The notes: a model not told the origin generated them from the sequence alone. Positions 7,582 through 16,320 are shown, counted from the stretch's first letter. The stretch: 58,689 bases of DNA from Flavobacterium sp. Root420 (GCF_001427905.1 NZ_LMEF01000014.1:1-58689); one strand, 5' to 3'. Program-made: numbers and translations.

Positions 7582-7905
7582 ATGAATTTAAGACGAGATG
7601 TATTTCAGGCAATAGCCGATCCCACAAGAAGAGCGATTTTACTTTTGGTGACTTCGCATTCGATGACGGCGGGTGCTATAGCATCCAACTTTGACACAGC
7701 GCGACCAACCGTTTCAAAACATTTAAAAATCCTAACCGAATGTGAATTGCTTCAGCAAACACAAAACGGCAGGGAAGTTCATTACACTATAAACGCAGAA
7801 AGAATGAGAGAAGTAGCCGAATTCATTGAACCTTTCAGAAAAATGTGGGACGACAGATTCAATAAACTTGAGGATATAATGAAAAACTATAAACCAAAAA
7901 ACTAA
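7582..7905 (+). CDS. ArsR family winged-helix repressor
   Basis: 107 residues. The helix-turn-helix fold is clear ([24 protein letters not shown], read in two parts), followed by the wing [17 protein letters not shown]. There is no ELCVCDL-type metal site, so this is not an arsenic or cadmium sensor. It resembles the SdpR/YdfF group, often found upstream of an SRPBCC (AHSA1) protein gene, as here. The SRPBCC gene starts 6 bases after its stop. The operator palindrome in its promoter suggests autorepression of the whole six-gene run to 10630. Confidence 0.92.
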   Translation: MNLRRDVFQAIADPTRRAILLLVTSHSMTAGAIASNFDTARPTVSKHLKILTECELLQQTQNGREVHYTINAERMREVAEFIEPFRKMWDDRFNKLEDIMKNYKPKN

Positions 7906-7911
7906 ACCAAT

Positions 7912-8379
7912 ATGGAATTAAAAACAAAAATAAGTGCCGAAGACGGGAAACAGGAACTCGTCATTACAAGAGATTTTGATTTACCTGTTTCCCTACTCTT
8001 CAAGGCTTATATAGAACCCGGAATTGTAGAACAATGGATGGGAACCAAAGTATTAAAACTGGAAAACAAAAAACACGGCGGATATCAATTTGAGACCAGT
8101 GACCCTAATGGAAATGTAGTTGTTCAGATGAATGGCGCCATTCATGAGTATATTCCCAACCAAAAAATTACACGAACCTTTGAAATGGAGAATTCACCGT
8201 TTGCAGTTCAATTAGAATTCTTAGAATTTGAAGCACTTACAGAAAACACCAGTAAACTAACTATGCAAATTGTTTACAAATCGAATGCTTTAAGAGATCA
8301 AATGCTGCAGCTTCCGTTTAAACAAGGCATCAATATGGCGCACAATCGACTTCAGGAAATAGTAAATAAATTAAAATAA
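7912..8379 (+). CDS. SRPBCC (AHSA1/START-like) domain protein
   Basis: 155 residues: ITRDFDLPVSLLFKAYIEPG at the N-terminus, VEQWMG, and a C-terminal helix ending in AHNRLQEIVNKLK, the pattern of the AHSA1/START-like fold that forms a hydrophobic ligand cavity. The ligand is unknown. It is the usual partner of this ArsR subgroup and is separated from it by only 6 bases, so it may bind or transform whatever the regulator responds to. Confidence 0.9.
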   Translation: MELKTKISAEDGKQELVITRDFDLPVSLLFKAYIEPGIVEQWMGTKVLKLENKKHGGYQFETSDPNGNVVVQMNGAIHEYIPNQKITRTFEMENSPFAVQLEFLEFEALTENTSKLTMQIVYKSNALRDQMLQLPFKQGINMAHNRLQEIVNKLK

Positions 8380-8385
8380 AACATC

Positions 8386-8763
8386 ATGACAAAGAGAAAC
8401 AAAATTATATACTGGGTTGCCACACTTTGGCTGGCATTAGGAATGACTGCAACCGGAATAGTGCAAATATTGCAAGTTAAGGAAGAAGTAGATATGATGG
8501 CACATTTAGGTTATCCGCTTTACTTTATGGTTATATTAGGTGTTTGGAAATTATTAGGCGTTATCGCAATACTGATTCCAAAATTCCCGTTACTAAAAGA
8601 ATGGGCTTATGCGGGTTTCTTCTTCGCAATGTCTGGTGCTATTTTATCACACTTTGCCAAGGGTGACGAAGCTATTGCTTATTTTGGTCCAACTTTATTA
8701 CTTGTTTTAACTGTTCTTTCCTGGTATTTTAGACCTGCAGACAGAAAAACTATTTCAGTTTAA
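8386..8763 (+). CDS. DoxX-like integral membrane protein
   Basis: 125 residues with four predicted membrane segments (about 8-26, 45-63, 73-90 and 98-114) and the DoxX-family pattern GVWKLLGVIAILIP followed by KEWAYAGFFFAMSGAI. The function of this group is not settled. The gene is 6 bases after the SRPBCC gene and in the same operon. Confidence 0.85.
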   Translation: MTKRNKIIYWVATLWLALGMTATGIVQILQVKEEVDMMAHLGYPLYFMVILGVWKLLGVIAILIPKFPLLKEWAYAGFFFAMSGAILSHFAKGDEAIAYFGPTLLLVLTVLSWYFRPADRKTISV

Positions 8764-8780
8764 CCCATAAAACAAACAGC

Positions 8781-9359
8781 ATGAATCCGAAAGTTGATTT
8801 TTATTTTAGCAAAGCCGGTAAATGGCAGGAAGAATTAGAACAATTAAGAACGATTGCACTTGATTGTCAATTGACAGAAGAGTTAAAATGGGGCACTCCT
8901 TGTTATACGCACCAACAAAAAAATATTGTTTTAATACACGATTTTAAAGAGTATTGCGCCTTTTTATTTTTTAAAGGCGCTTTATTAAAAGATACTGAAG
9001 GCATCCTGATCCAACAATCGGAGAATGTTCAGGCCGCACGTCAAATTAGATTTACCAATCTTAAAGAAATTGTCAAGTTAAAAAGCGTTCTAAAAACCTA
9101 TATCTATGAGGCTATTGAAATAGAAAAAGCAGGCTTAAAAGTCGAATTAAAAAAAACCGCAGATTTTCCGGTTTCTGAAGAATTTCAAAAGCAGTTAGAT
9201 GAAGATTCTACATTAAAAAAAGCTTTCGAAGCCTTAACTCCCGGTCGTCAAAGAGCTTATCTGTTACATTTTTCTCAGCCAAAACAAGCCAAAACGCGAG
9301 AGTCAAGAGTTGAAAATGCTATTCCACAAATTCTTGACGGAAAAGGATTAAATGATTAA
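8781..9359 (+). CDS. YdeI/OmdA-type protein (DUF1801 plus C-terminal OmdA region)
   Basis: 192 residues. The N-terminal ~120 residues fit the DUF1801/YdhG-like fold (ELKWGTPCYTHQQKNIVLIHDFKEYCAFLFF), and the C-terminus (LTPGRQRAYLLHFSQPKQAKTR, read in parts, then RVENAIPQILDGKGLND) matches the OmdA / bacteriocin-protection region of YdeI-type proteins. The molecular function is poorly known and no enzymatic residues can be named. It is 17 bases downstream of the DoxX gene in the ArsR operon. Confidence 0.8.
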   Translation: MNPKVDFYFSKAGKWQEELEQLRTIALDCQLTEELKWGTPCYTHQQKNIVLIHDFKEYCAFLFFKGALLKDTEGILIQQSENVQAARQIRFTNLKEIVKLKSVLKTYIYEAIEIEKAGLKVELKKTADFPVSEEFQKQLDEDSTLKKAFEALTPGRQRAYLLHFSQPKQAKTRESRVENAIPQILDGKGLND

Positions 9360-9388
9360 TTATCTTTACAATACAAAACAGAATCAAA

Positions 9389-10054
9389 ATGAAGGCAAAA
9401 GATATATTAGCACAACTTGAAGCTCTTGGTGACGAAAAAATGCGTGCGCAAAACAAAAAGCGTGGCGCAGGAGATAATCAATTTGGTGTTAAAATGGGCG
9501 ACATACGAACTATTGCTAAAAAGATAAAAACCAATCATGAACTAGCCTTAGAACTTTGGGATACCGGAAATGTTGAGGCCCGCTTTTTAGCTGCCTTAAT
9601 TATAGATCCCAAAAAGCTTTCAAACGACGAAATTGCCAAAATGGTTTCTTCAGAAAAATTCACGCATATTGCCGATTGGTTTTATTCGTATGTCATAAAA
9701 GAATATCCAGACAAGGAAACTTTACGACAAAAGTGGATGCATACATCTGATATTATGCAGGCACGTGCCGGCTGGAGCCTTACCAGCGGCTGCGTAACCC
9801 GCAATCCTGAATTAGTCGATATTCCGGCTCTTCTCGACAGAATTGAAAACGAGATGCCAAAAGCAGCTCCGGAAGTGCAATGGACAATGAATAGCACTTT
9901 GGCACAAATCGGAATTAATCATCCTGAATATCGGGAACGCGCTCTTGCTATTGGAGAAAAATTAGGTATTTATAGAGATTACCCAACTTCAAAAGGTTGT
10001 ACCTCGCCTTTCGCCCCAATCTGGATTAACGAAATGGTTCGCAGACAGGAATAA
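9389..10054 (+). CDS. DNA alkylation repair protein, AlkD-like HEAT-repeat glycosylase family
   Basis: 221 residues of helical repeats typical of the AlkC/AlkD family (FGVKMGDIRTIAKKIKTNHE, LELWDTGNVEARFLAALIID, WTMNSTLAQIGI), which in AlkD removes N3/N7-alkylated purines without base flipping. Many family members near ArsR/YdeI genes are uncharacterised, so the alkyl-purine substrate is inferred from the family. It is 29 bases after the YdeI-like gene and 15 before the DUF4256 gene. Confidence 0.88.
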   Translation: MKAKDILAQLEALGDEKMRAQNKKRGAGDNQFGVKMGDIRTIAKKIKTNHELALELWDTGNVEARFLAALIIDPKKLSNDEIAKMVSSEKFTHIADWFYSYVIKEYPDKETLRQKWMHTSDIMQARAGWSLTSGCVTRNPELVDIPALLDRIENEMPKAAPEVQWTMNSTLAQIGINHPEYRERALAIGEKLGIYRDYPTSKGCTSPFAPIWINEMVRRQE

Positions 10055-10069
10055 ACAAATAAAAATATC

Positions 10070-10630
10070 ATGAGCAAAAATAAATTATCACCAGAACATC
10101 AGGAGGAAATTATCAGCATCCTTAAAACGCGTTTTGAAAAAAATAAAACACGCCATGCCGATATTGAATGGAATAAAGTACAAGAGAAGCTACAAGCAAA
10201 TCCAACAAAACTCTGGTCACTCCTTGAAATGGAAAAGACTGACGGCGAACCAGATGTTGTGGGTTATGATAAAAATACAAACGAATATATTTTTTTCGAC
10301 TGCGTGGCTGAAAGCCCAAAAGGACGTAGAAGCTTGTGTTACGATCGTAAAGCGCTGGATTCACGAAAAGAGCACAAACCTAAAAATAGCGCCATAGATA
10401 TGGCTGACGAAATGGGTATCGAAATCCTGACCGAAGAACAATATAAGGCATTACAGGAATTAGGGAATTTCGACACCAAAACTTCAAGCTGGATCGCCAC
10501 AACTCCGGAGGTTCGCAAATTGGGCGGCGCATTGTTTTCTGACTTCCGTTACGGCAGAACCTTCGTGTATCATAATGGCGCCGAATCATATTATGCGGCA
10601 AGAGGTTTTCGTGGTTGTTTAAAGGTTTAG
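10070..10630 (+). CDS. DUF4256 family protein
   Basis: 186 residues. Conserved-looking elements include MEKTDGEPDVVGYD, FFDCVAESPKGRRSLCYDRK, the stretch around AIDMADEMGIEILTEEQYKAL, and FGRTF-like FRYGRTFVYHNGAESYYAARGF. This is the pattern of DUF4256, a family of unknown function. No signal peptide or membrane segment is seen. It is the last gene of the ArsR-led operon; the repeated structured element begins 7 bases after its stop. Confidence 0.85.
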   Translation: MSKNKLSPEHQEEIISILKTRFEKNKTRHADIEWNKVQEKLQANPTKLWSLLEMEKTDGEPDVVGYDKNTNEYIFFDCVAESPKGRRSLCYDRKALDSRKEHKPKNSAIDMADEMGIEILTEEQYKALQELGNFDTKTSSWIATTPEVRKLGGALFSDFRYGRTFVYHNGAESYYAARGFRGCLKV

Positions 10631-10636
10631 TTTTTT

Positions 10637-10737
10637 TCAGGAGCTATTTCCAGCCATCCACTATATCTTTTATGGTGAACCCCACCATAAAAGGATGCCG
10701 CTCCTGTCTGGGCTAGGGCATTTGTTTTCATAAGAAG
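10637..10737 (+). repeat. Structured ~100-base repeat, copy 1
   Basis: Shares with 53794-53895 the blocks TCAGGAGCTATTTCC, GAACCCC, AAAAGGAT, GGGCTAGGG and TTTTC-A-AAGAAG in the same order and spacing. The centre (10667-10693) is a hairpin with an 11-bp stem CTTTTATGGTG / CACCATAAAAG and loop AACCC. Relative to the other copy, three stem pairs change on both sides, keeping the pairing. GGAG near the 5' end can pair with CTCC near 10701. It lies directly downstream of DUF4256 and may be a small RNA or a dispersed flavobacterial repeat. Confidence 0.85.
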
Positions 10738-10854
10738 TTAATAAACTTTTAATTTAATCACGATTATTTCACAAAAGAATTTCTCCTACAAATAAAACTT
10801 TCATAAATTCGTTTCCGAATTAATTAACCTACTAACCTAATCCCAAATTGGTTT

Positions 10855-11355
10855 ATGAAAAAATTATTACTAGTATCATTTATTATGATCAGCTGCTCGA
10901 CCTGGGCACAATCTGCAACGGCTTATTTTGACAAAGCCATGAAAAAAGCCGAAGCCGGCAACACAAAAGGCGCCATTGTCGATTACACCAAAGCTATAGG
11001 CATGAATCCAAAGTTTGTTGAAGCTTACCAAAACCGCGGTGTAGCAAAATTCAAACTCAACGACTTAAAAGGAGCACTCGCTGATTTTAGCAAAACAATC
11101 GAATTAAATGACATGAATGCAGATGCTTATACAGGAAGGGCAAATGTAAATTACAAATTAATGAACTTTAAAGAAGCCATCATAGATTGCACTTCATCTC
11201 TCGATTTAAACCCAAAAGATTATATCGCTTACAACTTAAGAGGTTTGGCTTATAACAAAATTGGAGATAAAAAGAACTGCTGCAAAGATTTCTCAAAAGC
11301 TATTGAATTAGGCAGTCAAAGTGCCATAAAAAACAAAGCAACGTTTTGTAGATAA
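10855..11355 (+). CDS. Exported tetratricopeptide repeat protein
   Basis: 166 residues. The signal peptide (about 1-19) ends SCSTWAQ-S. Four TPR-like units follow (AKKAEAGNTKGAIVDYTKAI, GVAKFKLNDLKGALADFSKT, ANVNYKLMNFKEAIIDCTSS, GLAYNKIGDKKNCCKDFSKA). TPRs bind peptides or partner proteins; no specific partner is suggested. It is probably periplasmic. It is monocistronic, with a strong terminator at 11381. Confidence 0.88.
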   Translation: MKKLLLVSFIMISCSTWAQSATAYFDKAMKKAEAGNTKGAIVDYTKAIGMNPKFVEAYQNRGVAKFKLNDLKGALADFSKTIELNDMNADAYTGRANVNYKLMNFKEAIIDCTSSLDLNPKDYIAYNLRGLAYNKIGDKKNCCKDFSKAIELGSQSAIKNKATFCR

Positions 11356-11380
11356 AACAAAAAATAGCTGGCAATATCAA

Positions 11381-11418
11381 AAAGCAATCAGTAAAACGTA
11401 TTTTTACTGATTGCTTTT
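11381..11418 (+). terminator. Terminator after the TPR gene
   Basis: Stem AAAGCAATCAGTAAAA / TTTTTACTGATTGCTTTT around CGTA, with a terminal T tract. Confidence 0.85.
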
Positions 11419-11485
11419 CTGTTTAAAACCAATCGCATTTTCTTATAAAAGATATCATTACATTTGCTCTTTAAACTAACCTTGA

Positions 11486-12445
11486 ATGGCACTTCTTAAA
11501 AAAATAAATAACCAGGCAAAAACCGATAAAAATTCAGGATTCGGAACCAATGCAAACAGTTACGGTGGCAGATTTGTAAATAAAAACGGAACTCCAAATA
11601 TCGAAAAAAAAGGAATGAATATCCTGCGTCGTATCAGTTGGTACCATACCATGATCGACATGCCCAATTGGAAATTCATGCTTATTTTATTTATGTTTTA
11701 TATTGCTATCAATTTTGTTTTTGCAGTACTCTATTACGGAATCGGAATTGAACATCTTGACGGAATTTCACCATCGCAAAGTGTACTTACACAATTTGGG
11801 CAAGCCTATTTTTTTAGCGCACAAACTTTTACAACAGTGGGGTACGGACATATTAGTCCAAGCGGTTTTTTAACAAGTGCATTATCTGCCGCAGAAGCTT
11901 TAATTGGTTTATTAAGTTTTGCCATTGCTACAGGTCTATTCTTTGGAAGATTCAGCAAACCAACCGCTTTCTTAAAATTCTCACATAATGCGTTAATTTC
12001 TCCATACGGTGAAGGCAAAGGACTAATGATTCGTCTTGTACCTTTTAAAAACACCAATTTTACAGATGCAACGGCCAAAGTAACACTCGGAATGAGCATC
12101 GAAGAAAACGGCCAGAGAACAAACAAATTTTACACTTTAGATTTAGAATTGGACAGAATAAATGCATTGTCTTTAAGCTGGACATTAGTTCATCCCATAA
12201 CAGAAAAGAGTCCATTGTATAATTTTACCAAGGAAGATTTTAAAAGAATTCATGGCGAAATTTTAGTTTTCATCACAACCTTCGATGACATGTACAGTAA
12301 TACCGTAGCAGCCAGAACATCCTACACTTTTAATGAGGTTATTTATGGTGCAAAATTCGTTACCATGTACAACAGAAGTAAGGATAACTCTAAAACAATT
12401 CTGTATCTGGACAAATTAAATCAGTATGATACTACAAACTTTTAA
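11486..12445 (+). CDS. Inward-rectifier potassium channel (KirBac family)
   Basis: 319 residues. The cytoplasmic N-terminus leads to the slide-helix region and TM1 (about 62-85), a pore helix and the selectivity filter TVGYG (117-121), TM2 (about 128-154), then a cytoplasmic Ig-like Kir domain (residues ~160-319). This is the full KirBac layout, so it should conduct K+ across the inner membrane, gated by ligands at the C-domain. A TACATTTG -7 box lies at 11459-11466. The MerR gene starts 75 bases downstream with no clear terminator between them. Confidence 0.95.
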   Translation: MALLKKINNQAKTDKNSGFGTNANSYGGRFVNKNGTPNIEKKGMNILRRISWYHTMIDMPNWKFMLILFMFYIAINFVFAVLYYGIGIEHLDGISPSQSVLTQFGQAYFFSAQTFTTVGYGHISPSGFLTSALSAAEALIGLLSFAIATGLFFGRFSKPTAFLKFSHNALISPYGEGKGLMIRLVPFKNTNFTDATAKVTLGMSIEENGQRTNKFYTLDLELDRINALSLSWTLVHPITEKSPLYNFTKEDFKRIHGEILVFITTFDDMYSNTVAARTSYTFNEVIYGAKFVTMYNRSKDNSKTILYLDKLNQYDTTNF

Positions 12446-12520
12446 TAATCTATCATTTTGATCAGGTTTTAAATGTAATCTCAGATTTTATTCTATTTTT
12501 GTTCATCCAAAATAGTAATA

Positions 12521-13420
12521 ATGATAAACAACATAAAGACCGTTTTTAGCATAAAAGACCTTGAAAATTTATCAGGAATAAAAGCGCATACCATTCGTAT
12601 TTGGGAGAAAAGATATAACATTCTTGAACCCATGAGAACTGATACCAACATCAGACTTTATAATGTACAAAATTTACAGAAACTCCTAAACATAACGTTA
12701 TTACACGAATACGGTTATAAAATATCTAAAATTGCTACTTATCCCGAAGAGAAAATTCCGCAACTAGTTCGTGAAATTATTTCAAAAAAGAACTCTCAAA
12801 ATTATGCCATTACATCCTTTAAGATGGCAATGATGAATTTTGATCAGGAATTATTCTTTACCACATTTGACTGGCTTATTTCAGAAAAAACTTTTAGTGA
12901 AGTTTTTAAAGATCATTTTCTTCCTTTATTAAAAGAATTAGGGTTATTATGGCAGTCTGAAACCATCACTCCGGCCAATGAACATTTCATGAGTCATTTG
13001 ATCAAACAAAAGATTCTAATTTATACCGAAAGCCTTCAGATATTAAAACCTACCAAAACCGACCGCGTATTTGTTCTTTCATTACCTCTTAATGAAATTC
13101 ATCAAATTGGATTATTGTACATACAGTATGAAATCCTGATGAAGGGATATAAAACCATTTATCTTGGTGAAAGCATGCCAATTGAAAATTTACAGGATCT
13201 TACCAAATATTTTGAGAATATTACTTTTGTCTCTTTTATGACTATTCAGCCAGATCGCAGCGTAATTAATCAATATGTAAAATCAATGGGCCAAAAGTTA
13301 TTGGCAAAAAACAACGAAATCTGGCTTATGGGGAATATGGTCGAGCACATCGACGAAACAGTTTTACATGAAAGAATAAAACTTTTCTATAGCATGGAAG
13401 AGACTCTCGAAAGAATATAA
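12521..13420 (+). CDS. MerR-type regulator with B12-binding light-sensor domain (CarH/LitR-like)
   Basis: 299 residues. The N-terminal MerR winged helix (about 8-75: FSIKDLENLSGIKAHTIRIW, EKRYNILEP) is followed by a B12-dependent sensor. The CarH signature W-x9-EH is present (W144, E154-H155), and a cobalamin-fold segment carries E-x-H-x-x-G with H194 (NEIHQIG), the likely lower axial ligand. In CarH of Thermus and Myxococcus this architecture binds adenosylcobalamin in the dark as a DNA-bound tetramer and releases DNA when light breaks the Co-C bond. Immediately downstream are carotenoid genes and a photolyase, the classic CarH/LitR regulon. Function is inferred from motifs and context. Confidence 0.92.
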   Translation: MINNIKTVFSIKDLENLSGIKAHTIRIWEKRYNILEPMRTDTNIRLYNVQNLQKLLNITLLHEYGYKISKIATYPEEKIPQLVREIISKKNSQNYAITSFKMAMMNFDQELFFTTFDWLISEKTFSEVFKDHFLPLLKELGLLWQSETITPANEHFMSHLIKQKILIYTESLQILKPTKTDRVFVLSLPLNEIHQIGLLYIQYEILMKGYKTIYLGESMPIENLQDLTKYFENITFVSFMTIQPDRSVINQYVKSMGQKLLAKNNEIWLMGNMVEHIDETVLHERIKLFYSMEETLERI

Positions 13421-13424
13421 TTAT

Positions 13425-13458
13425 TTTGTTTAAAGTTTTTGTACATTTGTTAAACAAA
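13425..13458 (+). promoter_or_regulatory. crtI promoter region with candidate MerR operator
   Basis: TTTGTTTAA (13425-13433) and TTAAACAAA (13450-13458) form a perfect 9-bp inverted repeat flanking TACATTTG (13442-13449), a -7 box match. The core GTTTA-N18-TAAAC recurs at 20166-20193. A regulator bound here would overlap the promoter and the crtI start. That the B12-dependent MerR protein binds it is inferred. Confidence 0.45.
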
Positions 13459-14924
13459 TGAAAAAAACTATCGCAATAATAGGTTCGGGCTTTTCCTCTT
13501 TAGCCGCTTCTTGTTACCTGGCACAGCAAGGAAACCAGGTAACTATTTATGAAAAAAACGAATCTATTGGCGGAAGGGCAAGACAATTTAACAAAGATGG
13601 TTTTACTTTTGACATGGGACCAAGCTGGTACTGGATGCCTGATGTTTTTGAACGTTTCTTTTCTGATTTCAACAAAAAAACTACTGCTTATTACGAGCTC
13701 ATCAAACTAAATCCGGCTTATCGGGTTTATTTTGGCGTAAATGATTTTATCAATATTTATGATAATCTTGCAGAAATAAAAAACACTTTTGAAGGCATTG
13801 AAAAAGGAAGTGGTAAAAAATTAGAAACCTTTATCAATCAAGCCAAAAGCAATTATGAAATTGCAATTAAAGATTTGGTTTATCGCCCCGGAGTTTCTCC
13901 ATTAGAATTAATCACTCCACAAACTGCATTAAAATTAAATCAGTTCTTTAGCAATGTAAGCATTGACATTCGGAAGAAATTTAAAAACGAGCGATTAATT
14001 CAAATTCTGGAATTTCCTGTTTTATTTTTAGGAGCAAAGCCAACCAAAACACCTTCCTTTTATAATTTTATGAATTATGCCGATTTTGGATTAGGAACCT
14101 GGCATCCGAAAACCGGAATGTTTGATGTGGTTCGCGGAATCGAGAAACTGGCAATTGAACTAGGAGTTAGGATTGAAACCAATTCATCAATTGAAAAAAT
14201 TATAGTTGAAAACAAAACGGCTACCGGAATCATAATTAACGGAAAAATAATAAAAGCCGATATCATTTTAAGCGGTGCCGATTATCAGCATACTGAAACT
14301 TTACTCGATGAAACGTATCGCAATTATTCAGAAAAATATTGGGAAAGCCGCGTTTTTGCACCTTCTTCTTTATTGTTTTTCGTTGGCTTCAATAAAGAGA
14401 TAGCGAACATTACACATCATGCTTTATTTTTTGATGTGGATTTCAACCAACACGCAGCCGATATTTACGATGAACCAAAATGGCCTGACGAACCATTATT
14501 TTATGCCAATTTCCCATCTAAAACAGATTCAACAGCAGCTCCTGAAGGAATGGAAAGCGGATTTTTTCTTATTCCGCTAGCACCTGGAATCAAAGATACC
14601 GAAGAACTTCGGGAAGAATATTTCGAAAAGATAATTACTCGTTTTGAGCAGCTAACGCAACAAAAAATTAGAAATAATATTATATTTAAAAGATCTTTTT
14701 GCAAAAATGATTTTGTAACAGATTATAACGCATACAAAGGGAATGCTTACGGAATGGCCAACACACTTTTACAAACTGCTTTTTTAAGGCCAAAACTAAA
14801 AAGCAAAAAAGTTCGTAATTTATATTTTACAGGGCAATTAACTGTTCCTGGTCCGGGGGTTCCGCCTGCCCTAATTTCTGGAAAATTAGTAGCTGAGTTA
14901 ATTCAAAAATCTCTAACATCGTAA
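13458..14924 (+). CDS. crtI: Phytoene desaturase
   Basis: FAD-dependent phytoene desaturase (488 residues) converts phytoene to lycopene in carotenoid synthesis. The dinucleotide-binding motif IAIIGSGFSSLAAS lies at the N-terminus, followed by GGRARQF and FTFDMGPSWYWMP. The C-terminal signature LYFTGQLTVPGPGVPPALIS is intact. Length is typical. The start ATG at 13458 overlaps the end of the inverted repeat. crtB follows after 4 bases, so the two are surely cotranscribed. Expression is probably controlled by the adjacent B12-binding MerR regulator. Confidence 0.96.
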   Translation: MKKTIAIIGSGFSSLAASCYLAQQGNQVTIYEKNESIGGRARQFNKDGFTFDMGPSWYWMPDVFERFFSDFNKKTTAYYELIKLNPAYRVYFGVNDFINIYDNLAEIKNTFEGIEKGSGKKLETFINQAKSNYEIAIKDLVYRPGVSPLELITPQTALKLNQFFSNVSIDIRKKFKNERLIQILEFPVLFLGAKPTKTPSFYNFMNYADFGLGTWHPKTGMFDVVRGIEKLAIELGVRIETNSSIEKIIVENKTATGIIINGKIIKADIILSGADYQHTETLLDETYRNYSEKYWESRVFAPSSLLFFVGFNKEIANITHHALFFDVDFNQHAADIYDEPKWPDEPLFYANFPSKTDSTAAPEGMESGFFLIPLAPGIKDTEELREEYFEKIITRFEQLTQQKIRNNIIFKRSFCKNDFVTDYNAYKGNAYGMANTLLQTAFLRPKLKSKKVRNLYFTGQLTVPGPGVPPALISGKLVAELIQKSLTS

Positions 14925-14928
14925 AAAG

Positions 14929-15768
14929 ATGAAATCACTATTCGATGCCGTTTCTATAAAATGCAGCAAATTGGTCACCCAAAGCTACAGCACTTCTTTT
15001 TCGCTTGCGGTAAAAATGCTTTCTCCAAGTATCCGAGACGGTATTTACAGCATTTATGGTTTTGTTCGTTTTGCCGACGAAATCGTCGATTCTTTTCACA
15101 ATTATGACAAAGAAAACCTCATCAATGATTTTGAGAAAGAATATTACAAGGCTATCAAAATGGAAATCAGCCTCAACCCTATTCTTAACTCTTTTCAACA
15201 TACTGTAAAACACTATAATATTACTGACGATTTAGTTCAGGACTTTTTAAAAAGCATGAAACTCGATCTCGTAAAATCAAATTACAGCACCCAAACAGAA
15301 TACGAAGATTACATTTATGGTTCTGCCGACGTAGTCGGTTTAATGTGTTTAAAGGTCTTTGTTAAAGGAAATAATCAAAAATACGAACAGCTTAAAAATG
15401 AAGCGATGCGTTTAGGATCTGCTTTTCAGAAAGTAAATTTTTTAAGAGATTTGAAAGAGGATAATTTAGTTTTAAACCGAAATTATTTTCCCGGAGTCGA
15501 TTTGAAATCTTTTGATGAAAATGCTAAAACGACAATCATCAAAGAAATTGAAGAAGATTTTAAAATTGCCTATCAGGGAATTGTGAAATTACCAATCGAA
15601 GCAAAATTTGGCGTTTATACTGCCTACATTTATTATAAAAAGCTACTAAAGAAACTAAAAAACACGCCTTATTATGAAATTGGAAATTCAAGAATCAGAG
15701 TTTCAAATTACACTAAAGCCGGACTTTTAGCACAATCTTTTGTAACTTACAAACTAAAATTAGTCTGA
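14929..15768 (+). CDS. crtB: Phytoene synthase
   Basis: Condenses two geranylgeranyl diphosphates to phytoene, the first committed carotenoid step. 279 residues with the two Asp-rich Mg-diphosphate motifs of squalene/phytoene synthases: DEIVD (50-54, in FVRFADEIVDSF) and DLKED (174-178, in VNFLRDLKED). It starts 4 bases after crtI. The product feeds crtI and, after cyclisation by a lycopene cyclase not seen in this window, crtZ. Confidence 0.95.
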   Translation: MKSLFDAVSIKCSKLVTQSYSTSFSLAVKMLSPSIRDGIYSIYGFVRFADEIVDSFHNYDKENLINDFEKEYYKAIKMEISLNPILNSFQHTVKHYNITDDLVQDFLKSMKLDLVKSNYSTQTEYEDYIYGSADVVGLMCLKVFVKGNNQKYEQLKNEAMRLGSAFQKVNFLRDLKEDNLVLNRNYFPGVDLKSFDENAKTTIIKEIEEDFKIAYQGIVKLPIEAKFGVYTAYIYYKKLLKKLKNTPYYEIGNSRIRVSNYTKAGLLAQSFVTYKLKLV

Positions 15769-15852
15769 TCCTTTATAGCTTAATCTTTTATATTTTTAAG
15801 CTAAAATCTCAGCCAGTTTAATTGCAACTTTAATATTTCAACAAATACAAAA

Positions 15853-16293
15853 ATGATTTCTTTCTTAATCTTTTTAGGTGTTTTTCTCTTTATGGAATGC
15901 GTTACCTGGCTTACGCACAAATATGTGATGCACGGATTAATGTGGTATTTTCACGCAGATCATCACCAACCCAAGTACGATCATACTTTTGAGCGCAACG
16001 ACATTTTCTTTGTCATTTTTGCCATTCCGAGTATTGTTCTTTTTTATTTTGGCGTTCAGGACGGATTCAATTATTTGTTTTTCATTGCCTGTGGTGTAAC
16101 TTTATATGGTGCCTGTTATTTTTTAATTCATGATGTTTTAATTCATCAGCGTTTTAAATGGTTTAAAAACACCAAAAATAAATACCTAATCGGATTGAGA
16201 AAAGCGCATAAAATTCACCATAAACATTTAGGAAAAGAAGAAGGAGAATGCTTTGGGATGTTATTTGTTCCTTTTAAATATTATAAAATGTAA
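15853..16293 (+). CDS. crtZ: Beta-carotene hydroxylase
   Basis: A 146-residue membrane di-iron hydroxylase of the fatty acid hydroxylase superfamily. His clusters HKYVMH, HADHH and HKIHHKH, plus further His in the HDVLIHQ segment, supply the metal ligands, and several hydrophobic segments anchor it. It hydroxylates the beta-rings of beta-carotene to give zeaxanthin, the usual yellow pigment of flavobacteria. It is 84 bases after crtB and probably in the same transcript. Confidence 0.93.
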   Translation: MISFLIFLGVFLFMECVTWLTHKYVMHGLMWYFHADHHQPKYDHTFERNDIFFVIFAIPSIVLFYFGVQDGFNYLFFIACGVTLYGACYFLIHDVLIHQRFKWFKNTKNKYLIGLRKAHKIHHKHLGKEEGECFGMLFVPFKYYKM

Positions 16294-16306
16294 AAGATTT
16301 TGGGTT

Positions 16307-16320
16307 TTCGCCGCGGCGAA
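16307..16320. repeat. Iterated palindrome TTCGCC-GC-GGCGAA
   Basis: A perfect 14-base palindrome, TTCGCCGCGGCGAA, just after crtZ, followed by TGGG. Near-identical units occur at 5990-6003 and 42871-42883. No T tract follows directly, so it is not a good terminator. Confidence 0.7.
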
